10,132 bases of DNA from JAMOBE01 sp039908285 (GCA_039908285.1 JAMOBE010000117.1:1-10132), one strand, 5' to 3'. Shown: positions 1-5,783, counted from the first letter of the stretch. A program made the numbers and translations. The notes: generated by a model not told the origin, from the letters alone.

Positions 1-387
1 CGCCACGGTGCCGGTCTTCACCAGAGACCACGACGCCAGCACGTACTCGGTAATGGAGGCCTTGATCCACCACATGGCGTAGGTCGCGAGACGAACACCG
101 CGGTCCGGATCGAATTTCCTGACGGCCCGCATCAGGCCGACATTGCCCTCGGAGATCAGGTCGGCGATCGCCAGACCGTAATGCCGGTACCCCATGGCGA
201 TCTTCGCCACCAGGCGCAGATGGCTGGTGACCAGCGCGTGGGCAGCCTTGGCGTCCTCGTAGTCATGCCAGCGCCGGGCCAGCATGTATTCTTCCTCGGC
301 GGCGAGAACCGGGAACTTCCGTATCTCGCGCAGATAGCCCGCAATGCCACCATCCACGGTGACGACGGGCGCCGCAAATGCAGTCAT
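1..387 (-). CDS. rpoH: RNA polymerase sigma-32 factor RpoH (partial, C-terminus outside window)
   Basis: The first 129 residues are present, ending in frame at the window edge. The N-terminal pattern GYLREIRKFPVL, the acidic EEEYMLARRW segment, SHLRLVAKIAMGY and LISEGNVGLM (about residues 77-86) are the region 1.2/2.1/2.2 signatures of heat-shock sigma factors, and ATYAMWWIKASI (101-112) is region 2.3/2.4. Start: ATG at 387-385, preceded by a strong purine-rich Shine-Dalgarno (GAGAGGAGAG) at the usual distance. RpoH directs core RNA polymerase to heat-shock promoters. Oddity: the segment after WWIKASI reads TEYVLASWSLVKTGTVA. Typical RpoH proteins have Q or H, then R, and a GTTA-like end (QEYVLRSWSLVKMGTTA), so this may be a divergent paralogue; alphaproteobacteria often carry more than one. 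The diagnostic RpoH box (QKKLFFNLR-like) would lie just beyond the window and cannot be checked. Confidence 0.93.
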   Translation of the reverse strand, partial: MTAFAAPVVTVDGGIAGYLREIRKFPVLAAEEEYMLARRWHDYEDAKAAHALVTSHLRLVAKIAMGYRHYGLAIADLISEGNVGLMRAVRKFDPDRGVRLATYAMWWIKASITEYVLASWSLVKTGTVA

Positions 388-503
388 GTGACTCTCCTCT
401 CGCTTGATTAAACACAGATGGCCCGCACCCAGTGGCTGCGGACGGTCAGGATCTGATTCAGCGGAGAAGAGCTAATCTGAAGTGTAAGTGTATGGGCGCA
501 TCG

Positions 504-532
504 GTCATATCCTCTCATGAGCAACATGACAA
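504..532 (-). promoter_or_regulatory. Candidate rpoH promoter
   Basis: Read on the minus strand, TTGTCA (532-527) is followed after exactly 17 nt by TATGAC (509-504), a plausible housekeeping -35/-10 pair with four of six matches in each box. The -35 box is part of CTTG, and TAT falls about where an alphaproteobacterial sigma-32 promoter (CTTG, 17-18 nt, then a TAT-containing box) would have it, so self-regulation by heat-shock sigma is also possible. The predicted start would leave a leader of roughly 110 nt before rpoH. Called from sequence pattern only. Confidence 0.35.
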
Positions 533-820
533 GTTGAACACTCCGGCGACGTCCGCCGACTCGGCCATACCCGCCGTCGTCCCGGATGACATCGCCACCT
601 TCGCGATCTTCGGCCCACCATCAAGGTCGGACCGCCGGGCCTTGCGTCCCCTTTTCAGTCAAGGCGGACACTTGGTTCCTTCGGGTAGTCTACGCAACGC
701 CCTCCCGCCGTCAAGCGGAAACACGCTCTCTGCCCTGTTCAACGAACGAACCAGTCAGGGAGTCGGTGAGGGCGACTCGACGGGGACGTCGACACGGCCC
801 AGAGGCTGAGAAACCGGAAT

Positions 821-849
821 GAACGACGACGCCCTCGGCGCCGCCGTTC
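821..849 (-). terminator. Possible terminator hairpin downstream of csp
   Basis: On the minus-strand RNA, GAACGGCGGCG (849-839) pairs with CGUCGUCGUUC (831-821) as an 11-bp stem with two G·U wobbles and a 7-nt loop. On the plus strand the same wobbles become A·C mismatches, so the structure is specific to minus-strand transcripts. It begins about 47 nt after the csp stop. No real U-tract follows (only scattered T), so it may be a 3'-protecting hairpin or a weak terminator rather than a classical one. Confidence 0.4.
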
Positions 850-895
850 GTCCCGGCACTCTTGCAGGATGATCGAATCCCCGGTTCAGACCGGA

Positions 896-1105
896 TCAAT
901 CGGTCAGTTGCAGATTTGCAGCCGACGTCTTGCCGTCTCGGCCACGGGTCAGCTCGAACTCGATCTTCTGACCTTCCTGGAGCGTGGACAGTCCAGCCCG
1001 CTCCACAGCCGAAATATGAACGAACACGTCCTTGGTGCCGTCTTCGGGCTGAATGAAGCCGTAGCCCTTGGTCGTGTTGAACCACTTCACGGTTCCGATA
1101 GCCAT
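896..1105 (-). CDS. cspA: Cold-shock domain protein (CspA family, 69 aa)
   Basis: A complete single cold-shock domain. The protein begins MAIGTVKWFN and carries the RNP1 motif KGYGFIQ (residues 13-19) and RNP2 VFVHIS (27-32), the aromatic nucleic-acid-binding face of the OB fold. Length (69 aa) and the GxxTAANL-like end (GKTSAANLQL) are standard. These proteins bind single-stranded RNA/DNA and act as RNA chaperones or antiterminators in the cytoplasm. The start is ATG at 1105-1103, preceded by CAGGAG at a good distance. An in-frame ATG 24 nt upstream was rejected because it would add eight residues absent from the family and sits before the Shine-Dalgarno. The gene lies 50 nt downstream of tRNA-Glu on the same strand, with a hairpin between, so it may share the tRNA transcript or have a promoter inside the tRNA gene. 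Whether it is cold-induced cannot be told from the sequence. Confidence 0.96.
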   Translation of the reverse strand: MAIGTVKWFNTTKGYGFIQPEDGTKDVFVHISAVERAGLSTLQEGQKIEFELTRGRDGKTSAANLQLTD

Positions 1106-1128
1106 ACTAGGATCTCCTGAGGCAAGCA

Positions 1129-1148
1129 TGCTCGGCGAGCGCCGAGCA
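1129..1148 (-). promoter_or_regulatory. Perfect hairpin between tRNA-Glu and csp
   Basis: TGCTCGGC, a 4-nt loop (GAGC on plus), then GCCGAGCA form a perfect 8-bp stem, starting 7 nt past the tRNA CCA end and ending 23 nt before the csp ATG. No T-tract follows on the minus strand. It could be a tRNA 3' processing or attenuation structure, or a 5'-UTR element controlling csp translation; the csp Shine-Dalgarno lies just outside the stem. Confidence 0.55.
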
Positions 1149-1155
1149 CTTCATT

Positions 1156-1231
1156 TGGTATCCCCGACGGGATTCGAACCCGTGTTGCCGGCTTGAAAAG
1201 CCGGAGTCCTGGGCCTCTAGACGACGGGGAC
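1156..1231 (-). tRNA. tRNA-Glu (anticodon UUC)
   Basis: A complete 76-nt cloverleaf with encoded CCA (plus 1156-1158 reads TGG). Minus strand: acceptor GTCCCCG pairs with CGGGGAT, D-stem GTCT/GGAC, anticodon stem CCGGC/GCCGG with loop TTTTCAA giving anticodon TTC at positions 34-36, and T-arm ACGGG-TTCGAAT-CCCGT. The D-arm TCTAGAGGCCCAGGA is characteristic of bacterial tRNA-Glu. The first acceptor pair is G1·U72 and the discriminator is A73, whereas E. coli tRNA-Glu has G1-C72 and G73. It decodes GAA and GAG, and glutamyl-tRNA(Glu) also feeds the C5 haem pathway. The csp gene follows directly. Confidence 0.97.
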
Positions 1232-1285
1232 AGTCGGCAACAGTCGGCCAGCGCACTACGTAACCGCACTGGCCGAAGAAATCAA
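1231..1285 (-). promoter_or_regulatory. tRNA-Glu upstream region: dyad, direct repeat and weak promoter
   Basis: Immediately upstream of the tRNA, CAGTCGGC occurs twice with a 10-bp period (1231-1238 and 1241-1248). GGCCAGCGC (1246-1254) and GCACTGGCC (1266-1274) form a 9-bp dyad with one imperfect pair around an 11-nt centre. A minus-strand -35-like TTGATT lies at 1285-1280; 17 nt further the sequence is TACGTA (1262-1257), a poor -10 in the dyad centre. A regulator could occlude this promoter, but no specific factor can be named. Confidence 0.3.
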
Positions 1286-1544
1286 CTCTTTCACGCGCGC
1301 TATATCGTCAGCCCGATGCCGGCCATGCCCGACGGCCGCATGCCTCCGGCCTGACGGCGTATAAAAAGTCGGTCCGACATGCGACACGGGATTGCCGTGG
1401 AGGGGCTGCACCTGCTATTCCCATGGGGCGGCGCACGGTCCGGGTGCACCCTTTGGCTTCGGTCCTGGGGGGTGGCCAGGGGGTGATCCGACCGGGACAT
1501 GATGGCGTGTCGAACGGTTTTGTCGAACGGGAGGAACTTTTCTC
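1286..1544 (+). other. Leader and spacer upstream of pfp
   Basis: No gene is seen. A TATAAA hexamer at 1360-1365 is -10-like but has no acceptable -35 sequence 16-18 nt upstream, and would imply a leader of about 175 nt. The decamer TGTCGAACGG occurs twice with a 13-nt period (1508-1517 and 1521-1530), and the second copy runs into the pfp Shine-Dalgarno GGGAGGAA (about 1530-1537). A 10-bp palindrome GGGTGCACCC lies at 1442-1451. The pfp promoter is not confidently located. Confidence 0.4.
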
Positions 1545-2759
1545 ATGTTGCAGGGCAAGGTACTGGTCGCCCAGGGGGGCGGACCAACGGCGGTGATCAA
1601 CGAGTCGCTGGCCGGCGTGGTCATCGAGGCGCGCAAGTTCTCAACGGTGCAGCAGATCTATGGCGCCTACCACGGCGTCCGTGGCATCATCAATGAAGAC
1701 TTCGTCGACCTGACCCAGGAAACCACCCACAACCTTGAACTGGTGGCGAAGACACCGTCCTCGGCGCTCGGCAGCACACGCGACAAGCCGGACCTCAAGT
1801 ACTGCCAGGAAATCTTCAAGGTGCTGAAGGCCCACGAGATTTCCACCTTCTTCTACATCGGCGGCAACGACTCCTCCGATACGTCGCGCATCGTCAGCGA
1901 GGAAGCGGCCAAGGCCAACTACCGGCTGAAGTGCATCCACATCCCAAAGACGATCGACAACGATCTGGTCATCAACGACCACACGCCGGGCTTCCCCTCG
2001 GCCGCCCGATTCGTTGCCAGCGCCTTCGCCGGCGCCAACCTGGACAACCGCGCCCTGCCCGGCATCTACGTCGGCGTGGTGATGGGGCGCCATGCCGGCT
2101 TCCTCACCGCCGCCGCCGCCCTGGGCCGCAAGTTCAACGACGACGGGCCACACCTGATCTATCTGCCGGAGCGGGTGTTCGACATCGACAGCTTCCTCTC
2201 CAACGTCAAGGCGGTCTACGAGCAGCACGGCCGCTGCATCATCGCCGTCTCCGAAGGCATCCACGACCACAAGGGCGAGCCGATCATCACCACCCTGATG
2301 AAGCAGGTCGAGAAGGACGCCCACGGCAATGTGCAGCTCTCTGGCACCGGCGCCCTGGCCGACCTCCTGTGCGACCTGATCAAGGACAAGCTGGGCTACA
2401 AGCGGGTCCGCGGCGACACCTTCGGCTACCTCCAGCGCTCGTTCCTGGGCTGCGTCTCCGACGTGGACCAGCGCGAGGCCCGTGAGGTCGGCGAAAAGGC
2501 CGTGCAGTACGCCCGCTGGCGCGAAACCAATGGCTCGGTCGTCATCCATCGCACCGGCTTCTATTCCGTCGAGTACCATCTGCACGAACTCGATGAAATC
2601 GCTGGCAAGACCAAGACCATGCCGGACGAGTTCATCAACGGCGACGGCACCAACATCACGGACAAGTTCATCCTGTACCTGCGGCCGCTGCTGGGCTCCG
2701 GGATGCCCGACGCGTTCCACCTCCGGAACTACAAGGTGCCGAAGATCCTCAATCCGTAA
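1545..2759 (+). CDS. pfp: Pyrophosphate-dependent 6-phosphofructokinase (404 aa)
   Basis: Reversibly phosphorylates fructose 6-phosphate to fructose 1,6-bisphosphate with PPi, in cytoplasmic glycolysis/gluconeogenesis. Family motifs: GGGPTAVIN near the N-terminus (residues 11-19), GGNDS (106-110), PKTIDND (134-140), MGRHAG (180-185) and YLPER (206-210). ATP-dependent PfkA enzymes have Gly at two phosphoryl-donor positions (GGDGS and PGTIDND). Here these are Asp109 and Lys135, the pair that marks PPi users; Asn108 replaces the usual Asp of GGDDS, a form I associate with the long bacterial PPi-PFK clade. The length of 404 aa also fits that clade. ATG 1545 is preceded by GGGAGGAA at good spacing. 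The gene is monocistronic, closed by a strong terminator, and converges on the transcarboxylase operon. PPi use is inferred from residues, not shown. Confidence 0.95.
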   Translation: MLQGKVLVAQGGGPTAVINESLAGVVIEARKFSTVQQIYGAYHGVRGIINEDFVDLTQETTHNLELVAKTPSSALGSTRDKPDLKYCQEIFKVLKAHEISTFFYIGGNDSSDTSRIVSEEAAKANYRLKCIHIPKTIDNDLVINDHTPGFPSAARFVASAFAGANLDNRALPGIYVGVVMGRHAGFLTAAAALGRKFNDDGPHLIYLPERVFDIDSFLSNVKAVYEQHGRCIIAVSEGIHDHKGEPIITTLMKQVEKDAHGNVQLSGTGALADLLCDLIKDKLGYKRVRGDTFGYLQRSFLGCVSDVDQREAREVGEKAVQYARWRETNGSVVIHRTGFYSVEYHLHELDEIAGKTKTMPDEFINGDGTNITDKFILYLRPLLGSGMPDAFHLRNYKVPKILNP

Positions 2760-2790
2760 GAGGATAAGGATAGGGACAAGAACAAGGACG

Positions 2791-2824
2791 AGCCCTCCCC
2801 CTCGGCGGGGGAGGGCTTTCTTGT
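2791..2824 (+). terminator. Rho-independent terminator of pfp
   Basis: AGCCCTCCCCC (2791-2801), loop TCGGC, and GGGGGAGGGCT (2807-2817) form a perfect 11-bp stem followed by TTTCTTGT, 31 nt after the pfp stop codon. It is a textbook intrinsic terminator for the plus-strand gene. Confidence 0.93.
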
Positions 2825-2863
2825 ACCGGCGAGCGGAAAGTTCGACCCATGTGGCCCTATACC

Positions 2864-3102
2864 GTGCTGGCGTTGAGAAAAAAGGCGCAACACGGATGAA
2901 CACGGATAAGAAGGGATAAACACGGATGCCACGGAGTTTGACATAGGCTTGTGTGAGACGCATGTAAATATCTTGCTTTAATTATTATTATTAATGCACT
3001 GTCACGAGTAAAAACGGAGCCGCTTCCTGGTATTCTGCATCCGTGATTATCCGTGGATATCCGTGTTCATCCGTGTTGCGCCTTTTTTCTCAAAGCCAGC
3101 AC
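2864..3102. repeat. Inverted-repeat element with 10-bp-phased CACGGAT units
   Basis: Two 66-bp arms (2864-2929 and 3037-3102) are inverted copies. The outer 45 bp match at 44 of 45 positions, including GTGCTGG ends and an A6/T6 tract; the inner 21 bp match at about 16. Inside the arms, CACGGAT or its complement ATCCGTG recurs with a 10-bp spacing: left copies at 2891, 2901 and 2921 with a decayed copy at 2911, right copies at 3039, 3049, 3059 and 3069. The 107-nt core (2930-3036) has no ORF and includes an AT-rich patch around 2978-2994 unlike the surrounding GC-rich DNA. No target-site duplication is visible. It could be a non-autonomous mobile element, a cruciform or transcript hairpin, or a phased protein-binding array. 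Related CACGGAT-type dispersed repeats occur in other bacterial genomes to my recollection, but their function is not established. Confidence 0.85.
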
Positions 3103-3146
3103 ACTGATCCAGTGCGTCACACCATCAGGCTCGCCGGGATAAGGCA

Positions 3147-3183
3147 GCAAGAAAAAGAAGACGTGAGGGCCTGAGGCCCTCAC
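3147..3183 (-). terminator. Rho-independent terminator of the transcarboxylase operon
   Basis: GTGAGGGCC and GGCCCTCAC form a perfect 9-bp stem with a 3-nt loop (3163-3183). On the minus strand it is followed by GTCTTCTTTTTCTTGC (3162-3147), a good U-rich tail. It lies about 160 nt after the stop of the biotin carrier gene, so the operon has a long 3' UTR. Confidence 0.85.
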
Positions 3184-3223
3184 ACTCCCCATTTTTCCAG
3201 GATGAAACGTCAAGGGGAGGGGA

Positions 3224-3327
3224 GGGCGGTCATACCGCACGACCGCCCCTCGCAAACCCTTTCTTGATCGAAGAATGGCGACTCGCGACGGGAGTGCCGG
3301 GGCGGCCCCCCGTATCGGGCGGGCCGC
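3224..3327 (-). other. Two GC-rich hairpins in the operon 3' UTR
   Basis: Nearest the stop codon, GCGGCCC (3302-3308) pairs with GGGCCGC (3321-3327), continued inward by CCCG/CGGG with one bulge. Further downstream on the transcript, GGGCGGTC (3224-3231) pairs perfectly with GACCGCCC (3241-3248). Neither is followed by a U-tract on the minus strand, so RNA 3'-end stabilisation is more likely than termination. The rest of 3103-3343 holds nothing else recognised. Confidence 0.55.
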
Positions 3328-3343
3328 ACGGTACAGCGCGTGA

Positions 3344-3748
3344 TTACTCGAATTCCACCAGCACCTGATGCACCTTCACGCCGTCGCCCTGGGCGACCTT
3401 GACCGCCTTCACCTTGCCGGCGTGCGCGGCCGTGACGTTGGTCTCCATCTTCATGGCTTCCAGCACCATGATGGCATCGCCGGCCCCGACCTGCTGGCCG
3501 GCCTGGACGTCGATGCGAATGACCATGCCCGCCACCGGGCTGCGGCAGACCTTCTCCTCATCCACCGGCCCGGCCGCTCCCGCTGCGGCGGCAGCCTGGG
3601 CCGGAGCGGCAGCACCCGGCAGGGTCATGGTGGTGGGCATATGGGGAGAGGGCGGCAGATAGGCGCGCTCCCGTGGCGCAAAATCCTCCTCCGCCACTTC
3701 CACCTCAAGTTCGTAGGTCTTCCCGTCGATCCCAATGTGTAGCTTCAA
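3344..3748 (-). CDS. Biotin carboxyl carrier subunit of transcarboxylase (1.3S type, 134 aa)
   Basis: Carries the carboxyl group on biotin between the two carboxyltransferase subunits. Residues 1-25 (MKLHIGIDGKTYELEVEV) match the N-terminal strand pair of 1.3S-type carriers, 40-62 is an Ala/Pro-rich flexible linker, and 68-134 is the biotinyl domain with the EAMKMET motif (97-103), making Lys100 the biotinylation site for BirA. The family PMPG loop appears as SPVAG. The start codon is TTG (3748-3746): the frame has no ATG at a suitable place, AGAGGAG lies 8 nt upstream, and the MKLxxxxxGxxY start matches the family. It is the last gene of the operon, 45 nt after the small His-rich gene and before the terminator. 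The 5S and 12S neighbours argue for transcarboxylase over acetyl-CoA carboxylase AccB. Confidence 0.93.
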   Translation of the reverse strand: MKLHIGIDGKTYELEVEVAEEDFAPRERAYLPPSPHMPTTMTLPGAAAPAQAAAAAGAAGPVDEEKVCRSPVAGMVIRIDVQAGQQVGAGDAIMVLEAMKMETNVTAAHAGKVKAVKVAQGDGVKVHQVLVEFE

Positions 3749-3793
3749 GGCCGAAACTCCTCTCGACTTATGCCGCCTGGCCGCGTACCCGCC

Positions 3794-4120
3794 TCAATGC
3801 CCACGAGTGAGATGAAGAGGCATGTGCTTCATGGTGCGGCCATGTTGCGCCCACGCACTGTGGTGGTCGTGGTGAGCATGAACCGCTTTGGCTGAGTGGA
3901 TTCGCACTTTCTTTCCCAGATACTGGGTCACGACCGCCGCCATGATCACAAGGAGTTCCTCGCTGACTTCCTGTGTCTCAGCGTGCGCCGCGGTGGATGA
4001 TGACGCCTGTTGAGCGCGGACAGCCGCCAGTTCCGACCTCAGTTCGGTCAGCTGCGCCTGCATCTCAAGGCGCAACTCCCTGACCGCCCCCATCACGTCT
4101 TCAATCGATAGCGCTGTCAT
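3794..4120 (-). CDS. Small coiled-coil, His-rich accessory subunit (108 aa; OadG/MmdE-like core)
   Basis: No confident family. Residues 5-38 form a charged amphipathic helix with a regular hydrophobic spacing (V9, V13, L16, M20, L24, L27, L31, V34), probably a coiled coil. Residues 39-50 are a Ser/Ala linker. Residues 52-77 (EELLVIMAAVVTQYLGKKVR and onward) resemble the short assembly motif ending in VRI(R)S at the C-terminus of decarboxylase gamma/delta/epsilon subunits (OadG, MmdD, MmdE). The tail from 75 to 108 has ten His, including HAHHDHH at 81-87. There is no transmembrane segment, unlike OadG. It lies in the operon between the 12S and 1.3S genes, 45 nt from each, with Shine-Dalgarno AGGGGAAA before ATG 4120. 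A role in holding the complex together or binding a metal is inferred from position and the resemblance. Existence as a gene is well supported; function is not. Confidence 0.8.
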   Translation of the reverse strand: MTALSIEDVMGAVRELRLEMQAQLTELRSELAAVRAQQASSSTAAHAETQEVSEELLVIMAAVVTQYLGKKVRIHSAKAVHAHHDHHSAWAQHGRTMKHMPLHLTRGH

Positions 4121-4165
4121 GGGTTTCCCCTGTGTTGCTCTGCCGTGTCTTCACTCAAGGCTCAA

Positions 4166-5746
4166 TCACAGCGGAATCAGGCCGTGCTTCTTCGCCGGAC
4201 GGGACTCCTGCTTGGCGCGCAGGCTCTCCAGAGCCCCCACCAGATACTTCCTCGTTTCCGAGGGCTCGATGATGTCATCCACCAGGCGCCGGCCCGCGGA
4301 CACATACGGGTTGGCGAAGGTGCTGCGGTAGCGCTCGATCAGCTCCTTGCGCTTGGATGCGCGCTCCTCGGCGGGCATCTGCTGAAGCTCGTTGCGGAAG
4401 ACGATCTCCGCGGCGCCCTCGGCCCCCATCACCGCCACCTCGGCCGTCGGCCACGCGACGACGCGATCGGCCCCGAGATCCTTGCCGCACATGGCCAGGT
4501 AGGCGCCGCCATAGGCCTTGCGCATGATCACCGTGATCTTCGGCACCGTGGTCGCCGAGTAGGCGAACAGCATCTTGGCGCCATGACGGATGATCCCGCC
4601 GTACTCCTGCTCGACGCCGGGAAGGAATCCCGGGACATCGACGAAGGTCACGATCGGAATGTTGAAGGCATTGCAGAAGCGGATGAACCGCGAGGACTTG
4701 TCGGAGGAGTCGATATCCAGCGAACCCGCCTTGACGTTCGGCTGATTGGCGACGATGCCGACCGAGCGCCCCTTGATGCGGGCGAAGCCCACCACGATGT
4801 TGGCGGCGAAGCCGGGCTGGATCTCCAGGAAGTCCTGGTTGTCGACGATCTTGAGCAGGATCGGCCGTACGTCATAGCCCTGCTTGGTATCGACCGGGAT
4901 CGCGTGGTTCAGGTCCGGGTCCGACTCGATCGGCTCGTCGAAGGGCAGCTCCGGCGGATCCTCGAGATTGTTGGACGGCAGGAAGCTCAGCAACCGCCGG
5001 CACTGGTAGATCGCGTCCTCGTCGTCTTCCGCGATCAGGTGCACGACGCCGGAGTTGTTCATCTGCGCCACCGGACCGCCAAGGTCCTCGGCGGTCACCA
5101 CCTCGCCGGTCACCTGCTTGATGACCTGGGGGCCGGTGATGAACATCTGCGCCCGCTTCGTCTGGATGATGAAGTCGGTCAGGGCCGGGCTGTACGCGGC
5201 GCCACCGGCGCAGGGGCCGCAGATCAGCGAAATCTGCGGGACCGTGCCGGAGAGCATCACGTTGTAATAGAACACCTTGCCGTAGCCGGAAAGGCTGTCG
5301 ATGCCTTCCTGTACCCGCGCGCCGCCCGAGTCGTTGATGAAGATGAAGGGCGAGCCGGTCTTCAGCGACAGCTCCTGCATCTCGGAGACCTTGGTGCTGT
5401 GCACCTCGCCCGCGGCGCCGCCCGCCACCGTGAAGTCCTGGCTGGCCAGGTGCACGCCGCGTCCGTCCACCGTCGCGAAGCCGGTCACCACGCCGTCGGC
5501 GGCCAGTTCCTTTTCCGCCATGCCGAAGTAGGTGCTGCGGTGGGTGGCGAACAGGCCGATCTCCTGGAAGCTGCCGTCGTCCACCAGTTTGGCAACGCGC
5601 TCCCGCGCCGTCAGCTTGCCATTGGCATGCTGCTTGTCGATGGCGTCCTGTCCGCCACCGAGTTTCAGCTTTGCGTTTCTGGCGCGAAGTTCCGCGATCT
5701 TCTCGTCAATCGTCTGCTGTGGTGGACTCGTCGTTGCGGTGGACAT
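4166..5746 (-). CDS. Methylmalonyl-CoA carboxyltransferase subunit (12S type, 526 aa)
   Basis: Crotonase-fold acyl-CoA carboxyltransferase that moves CO2 between methylmalonyl-CoA/propionyl-CoA and biotin. The N-half contains KQHANGKLTARER (38-50), SQDFTVAGG (102-110), the first oxyanion region GGARVQEG (141-148) and GPCAGGAAYSPALTDF (177-192). The C-half contains PGFLPGVEQEYGGIIRHGAK, RKAYGGAYLAM and PTAEVAVMGAEGA. It ends RPAKKHGLIPL, the family terminus. THRSTYFGM and the SGYGKVFYYNVMLSG and LLSFLPSNN segments resemble Propionibacterium 12S (as I recall it) more than animal PccB. ATG 5746 was chosen because family homology begins shortly after; the same frame is open upstream to 6115 but overlaps the 5S gene. 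The Shine-Dalgarno is weak (GAAGGGAAG). The gene lies 62 nt after the 5S gene, in an operon with the biotin carrier. Alternatives: PccB of a propionyl-CoA carboxylase, or MmdA. Confidence 0.93.
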   Translation of the reverse strand: MSTATTSPPQQTIDEKIAELRARNAKLKLGGGQDAIDKQHANGKLTARERVAKLVDDGSFQEIGLFATHRSTYFGMAEKELAADGVVTGFATVDGRGVHLASQDFTVAGGAAGEVHSTKVSEMQELSLKTGSPFIFINDSGGARVQEGIDSLSGYGKVFYYNVMLSGTVPQISLICGPCAGGAAYSPALTDFIIQTKRAQMFITGPQVIKQVTGEVVTAEDLGGPVAQMNNSGVVHLIAEDDEDAIYQCRRLLSFLPSNNLEDPPELPFDEPIESDPDLNHAIPVDTKQGYDVRPILLKIVDNQDFLEIQPGFAANIVVGFARIKGRSVGIVANQPNVKAGSLDIDSSDKSSRFIRFCNAFNIPIVTFVDVPGFLPGVEQEYGGIIRHGAKMLFAYSATTVPKITVIMRKAYGGAYLAMCGKDLGADRVVAWPTAEVAVMGAEGAAEIVFRNELQQMPAEERASKRKELIERYRSTFANPYVSAGRRLVDDIIEPSETRKYLVGALESLRAKQESRPAKKHGLIPL

Positions 5747-5783
5747 CAGTGCTTCCCTTCCTGTTCCGATCCCTGTCTCCGGG

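Larger units (their letters stand above)
388..895. other. Non-coding spacer between rpoH and the cold-shock gene
   Basis: About 500 nt without a convincing gene. Open frames exist on both strands (for example plus 432-809), but they lack a ribosome binding site at a sensible distance and have low-complexity Ser/Arg/Pro-rich translations without a recognisable family. The spacer holds the candidate rpoH promoter (504-532), a perfect 6-bp hairpin with a GGGA loop at 777-792, and the csp-proximal hairpin at 821-849. It contains the 3' side of the csp gene and the 5' side of rpoH, both on the minus strand. Confidence 0.6.

Noticed and set aside
432..809. Plus-strand open frame of 125 aa between rpoH and csp
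   Set aside because: No ribosome binding site at a usable distance, Ser/Arg/Pro-rich translation without a family; the region better fits untranslated sequence of the two flanking minus-strand genes.
711..1085. Minus-strand open frame overlapping csp
   Set aside because: It is an alternative frame of the certain cold-shock gene and its composition is Arg/Ser-rich noise.
1641..2963. 440-aa minus-strand open frame opposite pfp
   Set aside because: Lies antisense to the clear phosphofructokinase frame; long antisense frames are common at high GC, and its Val/Ala/Asp-rich translation has no motif.
2881..3075. CACGGAT units as a CRISPR array
   Set aside because: Units are 7-10 bp with no unique spacers of 25-40 bp, and they are arranged as an inverted repeat; no cas gene is near.
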